A model generated the notes under the pieces. That model was given only the letters and a program-made list of their open reading frames with translations. It made no database searches and was not told the DNA's origin. 5,006 nt of DNA from Candidatus Mediterraneibacter stercorigallinarum (GTDB taxonomy: Bacteria > Bacillota > Clostridia > Lachnospirales > Lachnospiraceae). Below are positions 1-5,006 of this stretch, in pieces. Position 1 is the first letter of the stretch. Each line of letters opens with the position of its first letter. The translations under genes were made by a program, and so were the position numbers. The stretch lies in contig DXCD01000180.1 in assembly GCA_019116185.1 (NCBI GenBank), positions 1-5,006 on the forward strand, written 5' to 3'.

Positions 1-14
1 ACTCCTGTGCTCAT
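1..14 (-). CDS. ntpA: V-type ATP synthase catalytic subunit A, N-terminal fragment (runs off the left edge)
   Basis: Only the first four codons and two bases of a fifth are visible. ATG at 14-12 is followed by Ser-Thr-Gly and GT, giving M-S-T-G-(V). Bacterial V-type A subunits commonly begin MSTG followed by a Val/Ile-Lys stretch. The start overlaps the TGA of the F-subunit gene in an ATGA junction, and GGAGGAG at 28-22 lies 7 nt upstream, so translational coupling is likely. The A subunit carries the Walker A site and hydrolyses or makes ATP in the A3B3 head. Following C and F in this operon it is the expected next gene. The call rests on the junction, the ribosome binding site, four residues and synteny; the catalytic motifs lie outside the window. 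Confidence 0.85.
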
Positions 15-337
15 TCGCCTACTCCTCCAAACAGAATATCTGACCCGACCGCCTGCTCCACGGTCTTCTTCACACCTGACACACCGGCTCCTGTATTGCC
101 TGAAACGCCCGGGATCTGTATGACTGCCGGAAGTTTCATCTCCCGGTACTCATCCAGCCCGCTCCCAAGCTCGGCAGCCGCTTTTTCCGTGATATAGATA
201 ATACCATATCCGCCTTCCGCGAGCTGTTTCAGCCTGGCGCGCGTCTCTTCCCGGTCCTTCACAGGGCAGATGTCCAGTCCCACCGCGGCGAATCCGTAAA
301 TACTGTCATAGTCGCCGACCACTGCAATCTTATACAT
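11..337 (-). CDS. ntpF: V-type ATP synthase subunit F (central stalk)
   Basis: This 108-residue protein has the usual length for subunit F. F sits with D in the central rotor shaft below the A3B3 head, where it binds D and helps couple ATP turnover to rotation; it is homologous to eukaryotic Vma7. Family signatures are the N-terminal strand IAVVGDYDSIYGF (residues 4-16), the acidic-ended strand YGIIYITE (44-51), LPAVIQIPG (69-77) and the C-terminal segment VKKTVEQAVGSDILF (89-103). This is a Rossmann-like alpha/beta fold with a mobile C-terminal tail. The ATG at 337 overlaps the end of the C-subunit gene by 8 nt and has AAGGGAG at 348-342, only 4 nt away. The ATG at 341 is in the C-subunit frame and stops after three codons, so 337 is the start. 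The gene ends in an ATGA overlap with ntpA. In E. hirae naming this is NtpG. Confidence 0.96.
   Translation of the reverse strand: MYKIAVVGDYDSIYGFAAVGLDICPVKDREETRARLKQLAEGGYGIIYITEKAAAELGSGLDEYREMKLPAVIQIPGVSGNTGAGVSGVKKTVEQAVGSDILFGGVGE
22..28 (-). promoter_or_regulatory. Ribosome binding site for ntpA, inside the end of ntpF
   Basis: On the minus strand GGAGGAG is read from 28 to 22, 7 nt before the ATG at 14. It is encoded by the last Gly-Gly-Val codons of the F subunit. It is what supports a real start for the A gene so close to the window edge. Confidence 0.8.
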
Positions 338-1301
338 ACATCTCCCTTATCCTTTCCCGGACCGCATCATCGGGAAATCCGTTCTGTTTCCCTGTCAGAA
401 TGATCCGAACTGTCTTGATCTCATTTTCCCGCGCGATCAGATATCCGAGCAGAGGTCCCACGGAAAATGTCTCATATTTCTGCGTTTTCAATGTCTCTAT
501 CATACGGTTGTCACACCAGCGCTCAAAGGCTGACGGGGATTCCCTCAGTGCGTCCGCGCCGCCCGCATAGGAAGTGCCTTCCAGATAACGGGCGATCTCC
601 TCCTCGCCGGAAAGCGCCGCGCGGATCAGCTGCTCTGCATTGACACTTCTGCATTCCGCCATGGCGCTGCGCATAAAGTCTCCGCTCTTTCCCGTCTTCC
701 GGGAGCGCACCGCGATCTTAATGTCCGCGATCGCCACCGTGGTATCCGCGTAATTCTCTATGATCGGTTCTCCAGACCGCTTTCCCGCCTCGTAAATAGC
801 TTCCAGCGCCGCTTTATCGATCATCACGTCGCAGAGCTGCCCGTCTCTTGTATGCAGCAGGGTGTCAAGCGCCTCCTCCGCCACGCGTCCCATATTTCCG
901 GGAAGCCTTGAGAACTCCCGATTCTCAATGATGCGGAGCATCTCGCCGCCCGGTATGTCGCAGTCATCATAAAAGATGCCCGGCGTCTGCTTCTCCGTGC
1001 AGACTTCCTTGACCGCTGCCTTCAAATTGTGATACAGCTTCGGGTAAGAAAGCACGTCAAACACTTTCATGTCCGGCGCCACGTCCCGGATCACTTCCCA
1101 GGTCTTTTCTTCCTCCCTTTTGAGCACCGCGTCCATATCCGCATCACCGGACACATCTCCCCAGCCCTTTTCCATCACAAACCGAAGCGCCTCGTCCGCT
1201 GTCCTGCACGCCAGGAGCTGTTCGATCACCGCGTCCGAGAAAAGAGAGACCTCCAGGGCACGGATACGCGCAACCGCATACGTATATTTTGTATTACTCA
1301 A
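330..1301 (-). CDS. ntpC: V-type ATP synthase subunit C (AC39/d-type rotor connector)
   Basis: This soluble, helix-rich subunit of 323 residues is close to the normal family length of about 330. It forms the funnel-shaped socket joining the central stalk (D/F) to the membrane c ring, and is homologous to yeast Vma6 (d). Family features: an N-terminal YAVARIRALE (residues 8-17), LYHNLKAAVK (89-98), a conserved YADTTVAIADIKIAVRSRK block (184-202), FERWCDN (259-265) and the C-terminal signature from about 282 to 308, with GPLLGYLIARENE and RIILTGKQNG. No membrane segment or signal peptide is expected or seen. The start is a TTG at 1301-1299. AAGGAGG at 1315-1309 lies 7 nt upstream, the protein begins M-S-N-T-K-Y like its relatives, and no in-frame ATG fits. 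It is 24 nt downstream of ntpE and overlaps ntpF by 8 nt. It ends with TAA. Confidence 0.97.
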   Translation of the reverse strand: MSNTKYTYAVARIRALEVSLFSDAVIEQLLACRTADEALRFVMEKGWGDVSGDADMDAVLKREEEKTWEVIRDVAPDMKVFDVLSYPKLYHNLKAAVKEVCTEKQTPGIFYDDCDIPGGEMLRIIENREFSRLPGNMGRVAEEALDTLLHTRDGQLCDVMIDKAALEAIYEAGKRSGEPIIENYADTTVAIADIKIAVRSRKTGKSGDFMRSAMAECRSVNAEQLIRAALSGEEEIARYLEGTSYAGGADALRESPSAFERWCDNRMIETLKTQKYETFSVGPLLGYLIARENEIKTVRIILTGKQNGFPDDAVRERIREMYV

Positions 1302-1308
1302 GTTAAAC

Positions 1309-1315
1309 CCTCCTT
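1309..1315 (-). promoter_or_regulatory. Ribosome binding site deciding the TTG start of ntpC
   Basis: A full AAGGAGG is read from 1315 to 1309, in the 24-nt gap after the ntpE stop. It lies 7 nt before TTG at 1301. The only ATG in the gap (1323-1321) is in another frame and terminates after six codons, so this site selects TTG. Confidence 0.85.
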
Positions 1316-1325
1316 GCGGTCATCT

Positions 1326-1919
1326 TCATCCGAACAAAAGCCTGTTCACCCGGTCTGACAGTTCCTCTCTCTTAGAGTCGAACACTGCCTTTATCGTACA
1401 GTTTTCTTCAATCCCGCCATACACCAGGAGGAAGCCGCCGCCGATCGGACGCGCTTCATCCGAGAGCGTCAGGCTGCCGCCCTTTGCCGCGGCGATTGTC
1501 TTTATCTTTCCTGTAAATCCTTCCGGCATCCGCTCAAGATCTCTCTGTGAAAAGCAGATCTCCCCCTTTTCCGGGAGCGCATGCTCTTCCAGCAGCTTCT
1601 CAAGCAGGTCAAAATACGCATTCACGTCCAGATTCATTACCGTGTCATACGCTTTTCCCAGCACCGTGCTGATCACTTCCTGCTTTGCAGCAAGATTCGC
1701 CTGCTTCCTGCGCATGTCCGCCGAGGATGCCGCGCGCCCTGCATAGTCCGCGGCATTCTGTTCTGCCTTCTCCCGGATTTTCGCCGCCTCGGCACATGCT
1801 TCTTCCTCGGCTGCTTTCATGACAGCCCGGGCATCTGCTTCTGCTTTCGCAATGATCTCCTTCGCAGACTGCTCTGCCTCCTCAAGGATCCGGGATCTCA
1901 TTTTATCCAATCCACTCAT
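1326..1919 (-). CDS. ntpE: V-type ATP synthase subunit E (peripheral stalk)
   Basis: This 197-residue chain of the peripheral stator stalk pairs with the G/H subunit to tie the A3B3 head to subunit I. Residues 1 to about 88 form a long, Ala/Glu/Lys-rich helix of coiled-coil type (for example LEEAEQSAKEIIAKAEADA). Residues about 95-197 form the globular head-binding domain. The latter has the family block RPIGGGFLLVYGGIEENCT (157-175), containing the GGF turn, and a C-terminal REELSDRVNRLLF (184-196) typical of family ends. Length and two-part architecture match the family. The ATG at 1919 has AAGGAG at 1934-1929, 9 nt away. An internal Met at residue 7 has no comparable site. The gene lies 67 nt downstream of ntpK, the largest gap in the operon, and ends with TGA. 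Confidence 0.96.
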   Translation of the reverse strand: MSGLDKMRSRILEEAEQSAKEIIAKAEADARAVMKAAEEEACAEAAKIREKAEQNAADYAGRAASSADMRRKQANLAAKQEVISTVLGKAYDTVMNLDVNAYFDLLEKLLEEHALPEKGEICFSQRDLERMPEGFTGKIKTIAAAKGGSLTLSDEARPIGGGFLLVYGGIEENCTIKAVFDSKREELSDRVNRLLFG

Positions 1920-1928
1920 GCTCTTCTT

Positions 1929-1934
1929 CTCCTT
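1929..1934 (-). promoter_or_regulatory. Ribosome binding site of ntpE
   Basis: AAGGAG is read from 1934 to 1929, with a purine-rich GAAGAAGAGC-type tract continuing to the ATG at 1919 (9-nt spacer). It supports Met1 over the internal Met7. Confidence 0.75.
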
Positions 1935-1957
1935 CTATAATCTGCCCTTAACTTTGG

Positions 1958-1978
1958 CTCTTGTTTCCTGCACAAGAA
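1958..1978 (-). other. Small RNA hairpin between ntpK and ntpE
   Basis: In the transcript, UUCUUGU (1978-1972) can pair with ACAAGAG (1964-1958) around the 7-nt loop GCAGGAA. That gives six Watson-Crick pairs plus one terminal G-U. It starts 8 nt after the ntpK stop. No U-run follows, so it is not a Rho-independent terminator. A role as a 3' mRNA stabiliser or processing mark for the rotor-subunit message is inference, and the stem is weak. Confidence 0.35.
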
Positions 1979-1986
1979 TCCGGATC

Positions 1987-2472
1987 CTATACCTGGATTC
2001 CGTTTACTGCCAGGAAGGAGATCAGAAGCGCGAGGATCGCGTATGTCTCAACCATGGCCGGGAAAAGCATTGCCTTGCCGAACTGATCCGGCTTTTTCGC
2101 AACAATCCCGATAGCAGCAGCTGCTGTCTTGCCCTGCGCGATACCGGAAAGAAGTCCCACGATACCGATCGGCAGACAAGCCGCGAGAATGAGAAGTCCC
2201 GTGGAAACAGAAATATCTGCCACTCCGCCGCCCAGGATGCCGATTTTTGACAATGTAATGAATCCGACAAGCAGTCCGTATAATCCCTGCGTACCCGGAA
2301 GGAGCTGGATGATCAGCACCTTGGCAAATTTACTCGGATCTTCTGTGACGACTCCGGATGCCGCCTGACCGGCGATACCGACTCCGATCGCGGATCCTGA
2401 TCCTGCAAAAAGCACTGCCACAGCCGCTCCCAGCAGCGCGTATACGATTCCTAATTCACCTGCAATATTCAT
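1987..2472 (-). CDS. ntpK: V-type ATP synthase subunit K (c-ring proteolipid, duplicated hairpin)
   Basis: This 161-residue membrane rotor subunit has four transmembrane helices (about 8-35, 51-77, 91-116 and 132-157), made of two related hairpins as in the 16-kDa V-type proteolipids. The repeat shows as paired GSAIGVGIAGQAA / SGIAQGKTAAAA and DPSKFAK / KPDQFGK. The ring carries ions past subunit I. Residues equivalent to the E. hirae Na+ site are all present: Leu58, Thr61 and Gln62 in LLPGTQG, Gln113 in GIAQGK, and the essential Glu142 in MVETYA. The first hairpin therefore has Gln in place of a carboxylate, as in E. hirae. That predicts Na+ coupling, by homology only. The ATG at 2472 overlaps the ntpI stop as ATGA, with AAGGAGG at 2489-2483, 10 nt upstream. 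It stops with TAG and is followed by a small hairpin. Confidence 0.97.
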   Translation of the reverse strand: MNIAGELGIVYALLGAAVAVLFAGSGSAIGVGIAGQAASGVVTEDPSKFAKVLIIQLLPGTQGLYGLLVGFITLSKIGILGGGVADISVSTGLLILAACLPIGIVGLLSGIAQGKTAAAAIGIVAKKPDQFGKAMLFPAMVETYAILALLISFLAVNGIQV

Positions 2473-4493
2473 GATATAGTTTCCTCCTTAACATCTGCAT
2501 ATTTTGTATTTTCTTTAAAAGGCGTGAACGGGCGTCCGCCGCCTTCATAAAACTTCCCGAAAAACTCGACAAACTGTAAACGGTTCGTGTGCACGTACGC
2601 CCCCAGCAGGTTGATCGCCAGGTTCAGCGCGTGCCCTACGATAAAGATCACGATGAAGAAAATGACTCCCACAACGTTATTCGGAAGCATGCTTCCCATC
2701 TGGTTGATGACTGACGCAATCACTCCGGTGGCCAGTCCCAGCGCCAGCAGACGCGAGTATGACAGCACGTCACTAAGCCAGCCCGTGATATTGTAAAGGT
2801 CATACGCGCCCAGCGCGATCCGAAGCGCCGGATTCTTACTGCTCCGTCCTGACATGAGCACAATACCGATGGCACCTGCCGCTGCCAGGATGGCTGCGAG
2901 CGTGTTCAGCCAGCCCGGGAACACGATCTGAGTCTGCGCGATGGATGCGAAAATATCGCTGGGCAGAAGCATCAGGATCAGCCCCGCAAGGAGCATGAAC
3001 CAGAGCACCACGTCACAGAAGAAATCCGTGACCTTTCCGTCCTTCAGGCACAGATAGCCTTTGATCCCAAGCCCCGTAAACAGATGGATCACGCCGAAGA
3101 GCAGCGAGAACACCAGAAGCTTCATCGGATCATTGAGCGGGATGAACCAGAGCGCCGGGACACTCACCGCTGTTCCGAAGAACTTCTCTGATACAATATC
3201 CACGATATTTCCGAAATATCCGCCGAACAAGATCCCCCACACCAGTGTAGAGAGACCGCAGTAGAAGAAAAGCTTCAATGATTTCTTCATCCCAGCCGAC
3301 ATCCGCGGGAACTTCCACACAAGCACCCCGCACACGATTGATACAATCGCGCCATACGCCGCGTCCGACAGCATCATACCGAAGAAGAACACATAGAAGA
3401 ACGACATGATCGTCGTGGGATCCAATTCTCCTTTGTGCGGAAGTCCATAGGACTCCACAATTCCCTCCATGTTCATGGAGAACGGATTGTTCTTCAGGAT
3501 GACCGGCGGTTCCTCATCTTCTTTCAGTTCTTCGATATCCACCATACAGTCATATCTCTCAGTCAGATATTTCTCCACATGGGACGCCTCGCACTGCGGG
3601 ATGTAGCCGCTGAGCACGAATGTCCGCTCCGACTGCGGCAGGCTGCCCAGCACCATGTATTTGTCTGCGCGCACCCTGTAATAATCCGCCACGATCTTCA
3701 ATTCTTCTCTCTGTTCCGAAAGCTCTGCAAGCCGCTTCTCGATCTTCGCAGTCTCTTCCCTGCACGCCTCGATCTGCTGTTCCAGTTCCTTCTTCTCCTC
3801 TGCCGGAGCCTGATCCCATGTCTGGGCAGGTCTGGCAAAGCCCGCGCTCCGCAGCGCATCCTCAACATCCCGCGCGTCCTCCCGCAGACAGATCACTGCA
3901 AGATAGGTCATGCTCTGCTCTGACGATATGATCTGCACATCCACGCACTCCGCGTCCGGCGCTTTCTCCGCCAGCACTTCATACACAGTTTCCAAAGTCG
4001 TGCCTCCGGGCATGGTCCCCGGAAACATCACCGCGCGCTTCGTTTCCGACGGCTTCAGCGGCACGCCCAGCCCAAGCCATGGGGTCAGGCCCTCGATGCT
4101 GTTGCGCATCCTTATGACTGCCGCAAGCTGTTCTGCATGTTCACGGTCCAGGTCATAGACTTCTTTTGCGGTTTTTAAGAGTTCTCTCCGCTTTTCCCGC
4201 ACCTGCTGCTCCTTCACCGGTTCGATCAGGAACTTTCCTTCCAGAGCCGCGAACATGGACTTCTCTTCCGGAACATACCGTTCCAGGATCTCCAGCGCCT
4301 GGTCCGCGGACGCGGCGGCTCTTTCGAATCCGCTCCGCTGTCCTGCGGTATCCATCTTCCTGAAATATTCGTCTTCCCCGTCAATGACAGGGGCTACTTC
4401 AAGGACACCCAGGCTCTGCAGCTTTTCAAGGATTGCTTTTCGGTCTTTCTTTAAGGCGCAGATGCTGATCCTCTGCATCTTAAGTACCGCCAT
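2469..4493 (-). CDS. ntpI: V-type ATP synthase subunit I (a-type membrane stator)
   Basis: This 674-residue stator is close to the family's usual 650-670. It holds the two ion half-channels next to the K ring and anchors the peripheral stalks. Residues 1 to about 355 are cytoplasmic and helical: MAVLKMQRISICALKKDR at the start, long charged coiled coils around 90-130 and 230-270, and the typical YIPQCEASHVEKYL segment (297-310). Residues about 360-635 hold seven to eight membrane helices. The conserved Arg581 in LSYSRLLALGLATG (577-590) matches the essential arginine of the family (T. thermophilus Arg563, yeast Vph1 Arg735). The C-terminal signature GHALNLAINLLGAYVHTNRL (620-639) and EFFGKFYEGGGRPFTPF (643-659) is complete. 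The ATG at 4493 has AAGGAGG at 4509-4503, 9 nt upstream. A 51-nt gap separates it from the preceding gene. It ends in an ATGA overlap with ntpK. Confidence 0.97.
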   Translation of the reverse strand: MAVLKMQRISICALKKDRKAILEKLQSLGVLEVAPVIDGEDEYFRKMDTAGQRSGFERAAASADQALEILERYVPEEKSMFAALEGKFLIEPVKEQQVREKRRELLKTAKEVYDLDREHAEQLAAVIRMRNSIEGLTPWLGLGVPLKPSETKRAVMFPGTMPGGTTLETVYEVLAEKAPDAECVDVQIISSEQSMTYLAVICLREDARDVEDALRSAGFARPAQTWDQAPAEEKKELEQQIEACREETAKIEKRLAELSEQREELKIVADYYRVRADKYMVLGSLPQSERTFVLSGYIPQCEASHVEKYLTERYDCMVDIEELKEDEEPPVILKNNPFSMNMEGIVESYGLPHKGELDPTTIMSFFYVFFFGMMLSDAAYGAIVSIVCGVLVWKFPRMSAGMKKSLKLFFYCGLSTLVWGILFGGYFGNIVDIVSEKFFGTAVSVPALWFIPLNDPMKLLVFSLLFGVIHLFTGLGIKGYLCLKDGKVTDFFCDVVLWFMLLAGLILMLLPSDIFASIAQTQIVFPGWLNTLAAILAAAGAIGIVLMSGRSSKNPALRIALGAYDLYNITGWLSDVLSYSRLLALGLATGVIASVINQMGSMLPNNVVGVIFFIVIFIVGHALNLAINLLGAYVHTNRLQFVEFFGKFYEGGGRPFTPFKENTKYADVKEETIS
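2483..2489 (-). promoter_or_regulatory. Ribosome binding site of ntpK, encoded within the last codons of ntpI
   Basis: A perfect AAGGAGG is read from 2489 to 2483, 10 nt before the ATG at 2472. The same bases encode Lys-Glu-Glu of the ntpI C-terminus. A consensus site plus an ATGA overlap would suit the high output needed for a ring subunit present in many copies. Confidence 0.85.
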
Positions 4494-4502
4494 TTACTTA
4501 TC

Positions 4503-4509
4503 CCTCCTT
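4503..4509 (-). promoter_or_regulatory. Ribosome binding site of ntpI
   Basis: A consensus AAGGAGG is read from 4509 to 4503, 9 nt before the ATG at 4493. It sits directly after the 12-bp tandem duplication, which therefore forms the spacer between the upstream stop codon and this site. Confidence 0.8.
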
Positions 4510-4510
4510 T

Positions 4511-4535
4511 TCTTTATCACATTCTTTATCACATT
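4511..4535. repeat. Perfect 12-bp tandem duplication in the ntpH-ntpI gap
   Basis: On the plus strand CTTTATCACATT occurs at 4512-4523 and again, without change or spacer, at 4524-4535. The flanking T at 4511 extends the periodicity to 25 bp. On the transcript the unit is AATGTGATAAAG. It fills about half of the 51-nt intergenic gap. It is probably a replication-slippage duplication; no known binding motif is recognised. Confidence 0.9.
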
Positions 4536-4544
4536 ATATCGCCT

Positions 4545-4853
4545 TTACACAAGCATAGAGATCACAAGATCAACGGCTTCCTTTTCCCTCGCCAGCGCAG
4601 ACTCCTTCAGCTTACTGACTGCCTTCTCTGTCTCAGCCGCTGCATCCGCCTCTTTGCGCTCTCCATCCGCTTTCGCCTGCTCGGCAGCTTCAAGAGCCTC
4701 AGCCTTCGCCCTGCTGATGACTTCTTCCGCAGTCTCTTCTGCTTTCCGTTCCGCTTCCGCAAGGATCTCCCGCCTCTTTTTCTCTGCTTCTTTGATAATC
4801 TCATCCGCTTGTTCTTCCGTCTCTCGGATCGACCGGATCGTCTCTTCTACCAT
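4545..4853 (-). CDS. ntpH: V-type ATP synthase subunit G/H (peripheral stalk coiled coil)
   Basis: This 102-residue protein is almost wholly a charged Ala/Glu/Lys helix. It pairs with subunit E in the peripheral stalk that holds the A3B3 head against rotation. It begins MVEETIRSIRETEEQADEII and continues as an uninterrupted coiled coil, for example EAEKKRREILAEAERKAEE, ending in a short hydrophobic tail DLVISMLV. Length and pattern fit the short bacterial V-type stalk subunit (COG2811-like; called NtpF in E. hirae, AhaH or G elsewhere). The frame is open further up to an ATG at 4919. I chose the ATG at 4853 because AAGGTGG at 4870-4864 lies 10 nt before it, the extra 22 residues do not resemble the family, and the 4919 ATG has no ribosome binding site. 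It is the first gene of the operon. Such low-complexity coiled coils are hard to assign by sequence alone, but synteny with ntpI settles it. Confidence 0.9.
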   Translation of the reverse strand: MVEETIRSIRETEEQADEIIKEAEKKRREILAEAERKAEETAEEVISRAKAEALEAAEQAKADGERKEADAAAETEKAVSKLKESALAREKEAVDLVISMLV

Positions 4854-4863
4854 GATATATGCA

Positions 4864-4870
4864 CCACCTT
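4864..4870 (-). promoter_or_regulatory. Ribosome binding site deciding the ntpH start
   Basis: AAGGTGG is read from 4870 to 4864, one mismatch from AAGGAGG, 10 nt before the ATG at 4853. The upstream in-frame ATG at 4919 has no purine-rich tract before it, so this site favours the shorter protein. Confidence 0.75.
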
Positions 4871-4875
4871 TCCCG

Positions 4876-4891
4876 GCAGACTTCTGTCTAC
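4876..4891 (-). other. Leader hairpin just upstream of the ntpH ribosome binding site
   Basis: In the transcript GUAGAC (4891-4886) can pair with GUCUGC (4881-4876) around the loop AGAA. That gives five Watson-Crick pairs and one G-U. It ends 5 nt before the AAGGTGG site. It could tune access to that site or be incidental; nothing in the sequence shows a ligand-binding fold. Confidence 0.3.
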
Positions 4892-4928
4892 TTAGTTTTT
4901 CCAATACTTCCTGCTTCATGCAGATGAT

Positions 4929-4949
4929 AATCTTAACACAATCTTAACA
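4929..4949. promoter_or_regulatory. 11-bp-period direct repeat, PhoP/PhoB-box-like
   Basis: The 10-mer AATCTTAACA occurs exactly twice on the plus strand, at 4929-4938 and 4940-4949, separated by one base. The core is TTAACA (4933-4938), five bases, TTAACA (4944-4949). This spacing and sequence match the TT(A/T/C)ACA repeats with an 11-bp period known for Bacillus subtilis PhoP. OmpR-family regulators in general bind such tandem half-sites. Relative to the ntp promoter it lies just after the predicted transcript start, a position suited to repression. Relative to a rightward promoter it covers the -35. Only two half-sites are seen, and the regulator's identity is inference. Confidence 0.5.
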
Positions 4950-4973
4950 TTGATTTCTACCCCATTATATAAT
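4944..4973 (+). promoter_or_regulatory. Possible divergent (rightward) promoter overlapping the operon promoter
   Basis: On the plus strand TTAACA (4944-4949) matches the -35 consensus at five of six positions. It is followed after 18 nt by a perfect TATAAT (4968-4973). The start would fall near 4980, and no coding sequence is visible before the window ends at 5006. The two -10 boxes share the palindrome ATTATATAAT (4964-4973). Whether a rightward gene exists cannot be seen, and an AT-rich palindrome gives both boxes automatically. Confidence 0.4.
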
Positions 4974-4992
4974 AAGGACAAAAAATATTCAA
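4964..4992 (-). promoter_or_regulatory. Sigma-A-type promoter of the V-ATPase operon
   Basis: On the minus strand TTGAAT (4992-4987) is followed after exactly 17 nt by a perfect TATAAT (4969-4964). The first matches the -35 consensus at four of six positions. Transcription is predicted to start near 4957, giving a leader of about 100 nt before the ntpH ATG at 4853. It is the only strong promoter upstream of the gene cluster, so it probably drives the whole operon. Confidence 0.75.
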
Positions 4993-5006
4993 AACATTTA
5001 TTAGTA

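Noticed and set aside
1069..1746. A plus-strand open frame of 225 codons across the ntpC-ntpE junction
   Set aside because: It lies antisense to two well-recognised genes, is rich in Ser/Arg low-complexity runs, has no credible ribosome binding site and resembles no family. It is a by-product of the codon use of the real genes.
4533..4538. A second TATAAT on the minus strand between ntpH and ntpI, a possible internal promoter
   Set aside because: No TTGACA-like box stands at 16-18 nt upstream and there is no extended -10 TG. The nearest similar hexamer is about 23 nt away.
4255..4947. A plus-strand open frame of 230 codons antisense to the start of ntpI and all of ntpH
   Set aside because: The Ser/Ala/Phe-rich translation is the mirror image of Glu/Lys/Ala coiled-coil codons. 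It has no start signal and its neighbours are all on the other strand.
4933..4950. A five-codon upstream frame (ATG at 4950, TAA at 4935-4933) in the leader, a possible leader peptide
   Set aside because: It has no ribosome binding site, starts within about 10 nt of the predicted transcript start and shows no run of regulatory codons.
1..5006. Searched for tRNA, rRNA, CRISPR repeats, insertion-sequence ends, riboswitch folds, Rho-independent terminators and frameshifted genes
   Set aside because: None is seen. Coding DNA is nearly continuous, all six full genes are intact, and the non-coding gaps are too short or lack the required structures.

Overview
The window holds the promoter-proximal part of a bacterial V/A-type (V-type) ATPase operon, entirely on the minus strand and therefore transcribed from right to left. 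Strong AAGGAGG-type ribosome binding sites, a TTGAAT/TATAAT promoter, tight ATGA-type gene junctions, balanced base composition and the style of the proteins point to a Firmicute. An anaerobic gut-type Clostridium, probably Lachnospiraceae, is my best guess. The taxonomic call is inference from protein and sequence style, not from a marker gene.

Layout in transcription order, from high to low coordinates: an AT-rich leader and promoter region (4854-5006); the peripheral-stalk G/H subunit (4545-4853); the membrane stator subunit I/a (2469-4493); the duplicated rotor subunit K/c (1987-2472); the peripheral-stalk subunit E (1326-1919); the rotor-connector subunit C/d (330-1301); the central-stalk subunit F (11-337); and the first codons of the catalytic A subunit (14 down to 1), which continues past the left edge. 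This is the gene order of the Enterococcus hirae ntp operon. Naming differs: in E. hirae the G/H-like stalk gene is ntpF and the F-like central-stalk gene is ntpG. COG/KEGG-style symbols are used here.

Together the genes encode the whole membrane sector (I plus the K ring), the socket (C), one central-stalk protein (F) and both peripheral-stalk chains (E and G/H). The A subunit begins at the edge, and B and D are expected downstream. The K subunit carries every residue equivalent to the E. hirae Na+-binding site, so a sodium-coupled enzyme is predicted.

The coding part is a well-conserved, intact operon with no mobile element, CRISPR array, RNA gene or broken gene, and I see no undescribed system in it. 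The less ordinary signals are in the non-coding DNA. A 10-bp palindrome can serve as the -10 box of two opposed promoters. An 11-bp-period direct repeat of PhoP-box type overlaps the leader and the divergent -35. A perfect 12-bp tandem duplication precedes the I gene, and a small hairpin follows the K gene.
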